This document shows, in pieces, positions 6,669 to 9,274 of a stretch of 9,274 nucleotides of DNA; the first letter of the stretch is position 1, and each line of letters starts with the position of its first letter. Position numbers and translations under genes: made by a program. Source of the DNA: Candidatus Kuenenia stuttgartensis (GTDB lineage: Bacteria; Bacteroidota; Bacteroidia; Chitinophagales; Chitinophagaceae); contig CALQJH020000055.1 in the NCBI GenBank assembly GCA_943330835.2, positions 1 to 9,274 on the forward strand. Reading direction: 5' to 3'. The notes under the pieces are model-generated. The model was not told where the DNA came from. It saw nothing but the letters and a program-made list of their open reading frames with translations, and made no database searches.

Positions 6669-8393
6669 CTATACCCGTTTGAAAATATTAACTGGTGGTC
6701 TTGATTCACTAGTGTCATCAATAAGGCGTATGATGTTTTCAGTCCCGTCATCAAACCAATCAGGAGTGGTGTACCTCTCTGAAATTAACATGTCAAAACC
6801 TTTTTCTGGTATTTGTAGTAAAAAAGGGGGCTTGGTGTTGACGCACACAGTACTTTTTGATTTATGCTGCAAGATATCATTCATGTCCACATCAGCAAGC
6901 TTGGACAGTTCGTTTAAAGTTTGCTGATGATTGTACTGCTCTATTTTAATGCCAGGAACTACACCGACAATGCTGCTTAATTCCCTTTTTAAAATTTTCG
7001 TCACAGCATCAACATGCTCTTCTGTTGTATGAATACAATCATGTACAGGTAGTAGTGGAGCATTAGGAAGCTCCCTGCTTATAACCTCACATATTTCTTC
7101 CAATAGAATTTTACTCTCAACCCTCTGCAAAAGAATTGGCAATATATTAGTAACAGCATTTGGGTCAGGATTATTTGATTTAACTATTCGGCTTAACTGT
7201 TTAATGAGCTTAATTAATTCTGTCTCATGAGGATACCATTTTGAAAACAGCTGAAATTCTTTGCTGTCGTCTTTGTACCAACCATCATCAAACAGTATCA
7301 TCATCACTGACCTTTTTGTAGCAGCTCTATCAGGAAAAACATCAGTCATATTTTCTGCTTTAGCTCTATCAACCAACATGCTGTAAAAATCATTATCCCA
7401 TGAAATATCAGAAAAATCAAGCTTCTTAATGTCACTCCTAATATCTGTAGCCCTAAAACCTACAAACATAAGGATAGAAGATAGTAGTTCTTCCTGGTTT
7501 GTGAGCTGTGGAAGAAGTTGGAGTTCTGGATAAATATCAGTTTTAACTTTTTCCCAGTTTTCTGGAACAAGCAAATAGTTTAAAAAGTAAGGTTGGCTTG
7601 ATTTCAGGTCTATAGATACTAGTGGTTTTCCATCAAAAAGGAAGAGTGTACGTAGTTCCTTTTTGGTATTAGATAGGAATGAATGCAGCCGGTGGTCTTT
7701 TCCTGTTTTGCTCAATCTCATTTCTCCTCTTCTGAAGCTTTCCATGGTGTCTAACATACTGTTAACACGTTGGTTTATTCTAGATTGAATTTCTTCACGG
7801 GTTCTTCCCTTTGGTAGTTTATCAGGAATCCTTCCTATCAGCTCTGACCTATAAAACTCAATAAACGCATGTACAGTTTTTTCATTTACTGACAATCTTG
7901 CAGGGTCAAACCACTTTGTTACAAAAGGTATTTTTCCTAAAGCGGTTATATTTTCTTGATGAAGTAATTCCTTTTTAGCAACTATTTTTTTACTGAGATT
8001 TACATCAGCTGATATTTGTCGGATTTTAATTCTTGTAGAGGAATACTTTTTAGTTAAGTACACCAACTTACTCTGTTCACCAACTTGATAACCATTGGAA
8101 CGAATGATTACACCATGCTTTTCTAAAAGATTTAGTGCTTCAACATATCTTTTGCCTAATAACGTATTCATAATATTTGATGACAACGGATACCCTCCAT
8201 TTTCTTCAAAATAATCTCTGTATTTTCTTTTGATAGACATGCTGTATAGTACATCCAGTATGTAATACATTGCTACTTTTAAATTATTACGTTTAGTAAC
8301 ATTCATCTTCTCCTTAATCAAAATTACATCAGCATCAAAGTTTGAAGGTAGATATGCGTTGAGTGAACTTATAATATTTTTATTAATGATCAT
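6669..8393 (-). CDS. Polymerase-like replication protein (family A / T7-RNAP-like palm)
   Basis: A 574-residue protein with no family name I can give, but with three ordered motifs. Motif A is D262 in LVSIDLKSSQP, motif B is R356..K360 in RAATKRSVMMILF, and motif C is H451-D452 in PVHDCIH. These match motifs A, B and C of DNA polymerase I-like and T7-like single-subunit polymerases; T7 RNA polymerase has RSVTKRSVM in motif B and HDS in motif C. The two metal-binding aspartates would be D262 and D452. A conserved-looking RLHSFLSNTKKELR (235-248) precedes motif A. Residues about 30-120 resemble a winged helix (PLSSNIMNTLLGKRYVEALNLLEKHGVI), as in replication initiators. It probably synthesises DNA or RNA primers for the element. 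It is convergent with the integrase and divergent from the 115-residue gene. The motif A-B spacing (98) is like T7 RNAP, while B-C (92) is much shorter, so the fingers are reduced. It could also be an inactive or initiator-only relative. Confidence 0.62.
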   Translation of the reverse strand: MIINKNIISSLNAYLPSNFDADVILIKEKMNVTKRNNLKVAMYYILDVLYSMSIKRKYRDYFEENGGYPLSSNIMNTLLGKRYVEALNLLEKHGVIIRSNGYQVGEQSKLVYLTKKYSSTRIKIRQISADVNLSKKIVAKKELLHQENITALGKIPFVTKWFDPARLSVNEKTVHAFIEFYRSELIGRIPDKLPKGRTREEIQSRINQRVNSMLDTMESFRRGEMRLSKTGKDHRLHSFLSNTKKELRTLFLFDGKPLVSIDLKSSQPYFLNYLLVPENWEKVKTDIYPELQLLPQLTNQEELLSSILMFVGFRATDIRSDIKKLDFSDISWDNDFYSMLVDRAKAENMTDVFPDRAATKRSVMMILFDDGWYKDDSKEFQLFSKWYPHETELIKLIKQLSRIVKSNNPDPNAVTNILPILLQRVESKILLEEICEVISRELPNAPLLPVHDCIHTTEEHVDAVTKILKRELSSIVGVVPGIKIEQYNHQQTLNELSKLADVDMNDILQHKSKSTVCVNTKPPFLLQIPEKGFDMLISERYTTPDWFDDGTENIIRLIDDTSESRPPVNIFKRV

Positions 8394-8716
8394 AATTAAT
8401 GTAACATCAATAATTATTCCTAAAGCTAATTATTGTAAAAGTAATATTCACAATGTGGATATGTTGTCGGTTAAGTGTCGGTGGCGGAAAATTCATTACG
8501 GACTTTAATTTATTCATCACTATAAAATACAGTATTAGATAGCTATAAATATTTAAAAAAATAAAAAATATATTTTTTCTGAAAAATCAGACTTCAAATC
8601 AGCACGTCAGTTAGTTCTACCCAACATCTCCCCTCCTTACTATCAGCAGCTACATTCCCCTTTATAGAATGGGAAAATGATTAGCTGTTTTTTTATAACA
8701 TTAAAATCATTTAAAA
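8394..8716. other. 323-base intergenic region between divergent genes
   Basis: No convincing gene is seen. It holds a near-palindrome CACAATGTG (8449-8457), two direct copies of TGTCGGT one helical turn apart (8465-8471 and 8476-8482), a 35-base tract without any G or C (8544-8578), a small inverted repeat TCTGA-AAAA-TCAGA (8578-8591), a C/T-rich stretch CTCCCCTCCTT (8628-8638) and a terminator-like hairpin (8647-8694). No clean TAnnTTTG box is found for either flanking gene. The combination fits a control region and possibly a replication origin of the element, but this is inference. Confidence 0.6.
8647..8694 (+). terminator. Terminator-like hairpin in the leader of the 115-residue gene
   Basis: CAGCTACATTCCC (8647-8659) pairs with GGGAAAATGATTAGCTG (8671-8687) if two 2-base bulges are allowed, with an 11-base loop, and is followed directly by seven T (8688-8694). 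It ends 22 bases before the start codon at 8717. This could terminate a small upstream transcript or act as an attenuator; with two bulges and no visible promoter it stays uncertain. Confidence 0.45.
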
Positions 8717-9064
8717 ATGGTAAAGATTACAAATTTTTTCAAAGTAGAAACGAAAGATGGTAAAAACTTCATCTCTCTAGAATTGACTGGTTCAATTGAA
8801 TTAGTTCAATCTCAATCAACAGGTAAATTTTATGCTACAGTTCGTAAGTGTAGAATGCCATCCACTTTTTCAGAGGAAATTGCAAAAGCTATGTTAGGAC
8901 AAGAACTTGAAGGAGATATTGTAAGAGTTCAAGTTGACGCATATCAATTTGCAAATAAACAAACCGGAGAGATAATGACATTACAGCATTCTTATGCATT
9001 TCAGCCACCAAATAGTATGGAGCTGATTGGTCATACTCCAATAAGGGAAGTACAGATGTCATAA
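8717..9064 (+). CDS. Hypothetical 115-residue protein, possibly single-strand DNA binding
   Basis: I do not recognise the family. The protein is soluble, without signal peptide or membrane segment, and rich in alternating beta-strand patterns (NFFKVETKDGKNFISLELTGSIEL, KFYATVRKCRM, DIVRVQVDAYQF, IMTLQHSYAFQP) with one short helix (SEEIAKAMLG, about 52-61). Such a strand order with a single helix would suit an OB fold. The gene stands directly before a P-loop ATPase of a phage recombination type, where a single-strand-binding protein is often found, so that role is a guess from context. The ATG at 8717 is preceded by an A-rich leader and by a terminator-like hairpin, and a strong terminator follows at 9088. 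A single cysteine (C45) is present; no metal-binding or catalytic motif is visible. Confidence 0.7.
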   Translation: MVKITNFFKVETKDGKNFISLELTGSIELVQSQSTGKFYATVRKCRMPSTFSEEIAKAMLGQELEGDIVRVQVDAYQFANKQTGEIMTLQHSYAFQPPNSMELIGHTPIREVQMS

Positions 9065-9087
9065 GCTTACTAGTTAGTAGAAAAAAT

Positions 9088-9121
9088 GGGGTTGGTAGTT
9101 AAATGCTATCAGCCCCTTTTT
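9088..9121 (+). terminator. Intrinsic terminator behind the 115-residue gene
   Basis: GGGGTTGGTAG (9088-9098) pairs with CTATCAGCCCC over 11 pairs with two G-U pairs (right arm 9106-9116), around a 7-base loop, with five T behind it and six A in front (9081-9086). The stem starts 23 bases after the stop codon. It should separate this gene from the ATPase gene, so the latter needs its own promoter or read-through. Confidence 0.85.
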
Positions 9122-9148
9122 AATTTAAACATTTAAAATTTAAACATT
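9122..9148 (+). repeat. 12-base direct repeat just before the ATPase start
   Basis: AATTTAAACATT occurs at 9122-9133 and again at 9137-9148, the second copy touching the ATG at 9149. The sequence is A/T-rich, so chance or simple-sequence drift is possible. Its position suits translational or transcriptional control of the ATPase gene. Confidence 0.6.
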
Positions 9149-9274
9149 ATGCATTTACAAACAGCTTCAAGAAAGAAAGCTAAAATCAAAATGGGATTAC
9201 AAGGTCCATCAGGATCTGGAAAAACAATGGGAGCATTACTCACAGCTTATGGTATCTGTGGAGACTGGTCTAAA
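9149..9274 (+). CDS. P-loop ATPase, phage AAA/RecA-like, 5' part (3' end outside window)
   Basis: The first 42 codons of a rightward gene cut by the window edge. A Walker A motif GPSGSGKT is at residues 19-26, within KIKMGLQGPSGSGKTMGALL, followed by TAYGICGDWSK. A short basic N terminus leading into KIKMGLQGPSGSGKT and then a GD-W segment resembles the phage nucleotide-binding proteins of the AAA_24 / Sak4 type, which act in single-strand annealing or RecA-like recombination. Walker B and the rest are not visible, so the subfamily is inferred from the N terminus alone. The ATG at 9149 is chosen because it gives this typical start and lies right behind the 12-base repeat. The 115-residue gene lies upstream, separated by a terminator. 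Confidence 0.8.
   Translation, partial: MHLQTASRKKAKIKMGLQGPSGSGKTMGALLTAYGICGDWSK

Noticed and set aside
6679..6927. 82-codon rightward open frame inside the polymerase-like gene
   Set aside because: It is a shadow on the opposite strand of the C-terminal part of the 574-residue gene, with no leader, motif or partner of its own.
8453..8542. 29-codon rightward open frame starting ATGTGGATATG
   Set aside because: No conserved-looking sequence, and it covers the repeat cluster and ends in the A/T-rich tract.
8610..8640. Leftward AAGGAGG-like Shine-Dalgarno followed by ATG
   Set aside because: The frame stops after six codons, and Shine-Dalgarno sequences are not the rule in this phylum.

Overview
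The window looks like a low-GC Bacteroidota chromosome. The evidence is the strong resemblance of the host genes to that phylum (dnaE followed by trxA, and a futalosine-pathway mqnE), promoter boxes of the TAnnTTTG type, A-rich leaders without Shine-Dalgarno sequences, and an integrase of the type common in Bacteroidota. I cannot name a genus from sequence alone.

Host part (1-5286): the 3' part of dnaE (replicative DNA polymerase III alpha subunit), trxA (thioredoxin) with a clear promoter, a bidirectional terminator, then a leftward nupG-type nucleoside:H+ symporter. A rightward pair follows: mqnE (menaquinone synthesis by the futalosine route) and a small 86-residue protein of unknown function 21 bases downstream. 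A tRNA-Arg(TCT) gene with its own -7 box closes the host block.

Element part (about 5287-9274, running off the right edge): directly behind the tRNA 3' end stands a tyrosine integrase preceded by three perfect tandem copies of an 11-mer. This is the usual layout of an island, integrative element or satellite prophage inserted into a tRNA gene. Convergent with the integrase is a 574-residue protein. It has an N-terminal winged-helix-like region and, in order, three motifs that match motifs A, B and C of the family A / T7-like single-subunit polymerases, including a motif B very close to that of T7 RNA polymerase. A 323-base intergenic region with repeats, a 35-base G/C-free tract and a terminator-like hairpin separates it from a rightward 115-residue beta-rich protein. 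After another terminator the window ends in the first 42 codons of a P-loop ATPase that resembles the phage AAA/RecA-like (Sak4-type) proteins.

Taken together, the right half appears to be the integration-and-replication end of a mobile element: integrase, possible self-encoded polymerase, possible single-strand-binding protein and possible recombinase ATPase. The polymerase-like protein is the most interesting item in the window. The other end of the element, and so its size and cargo, is not visible.
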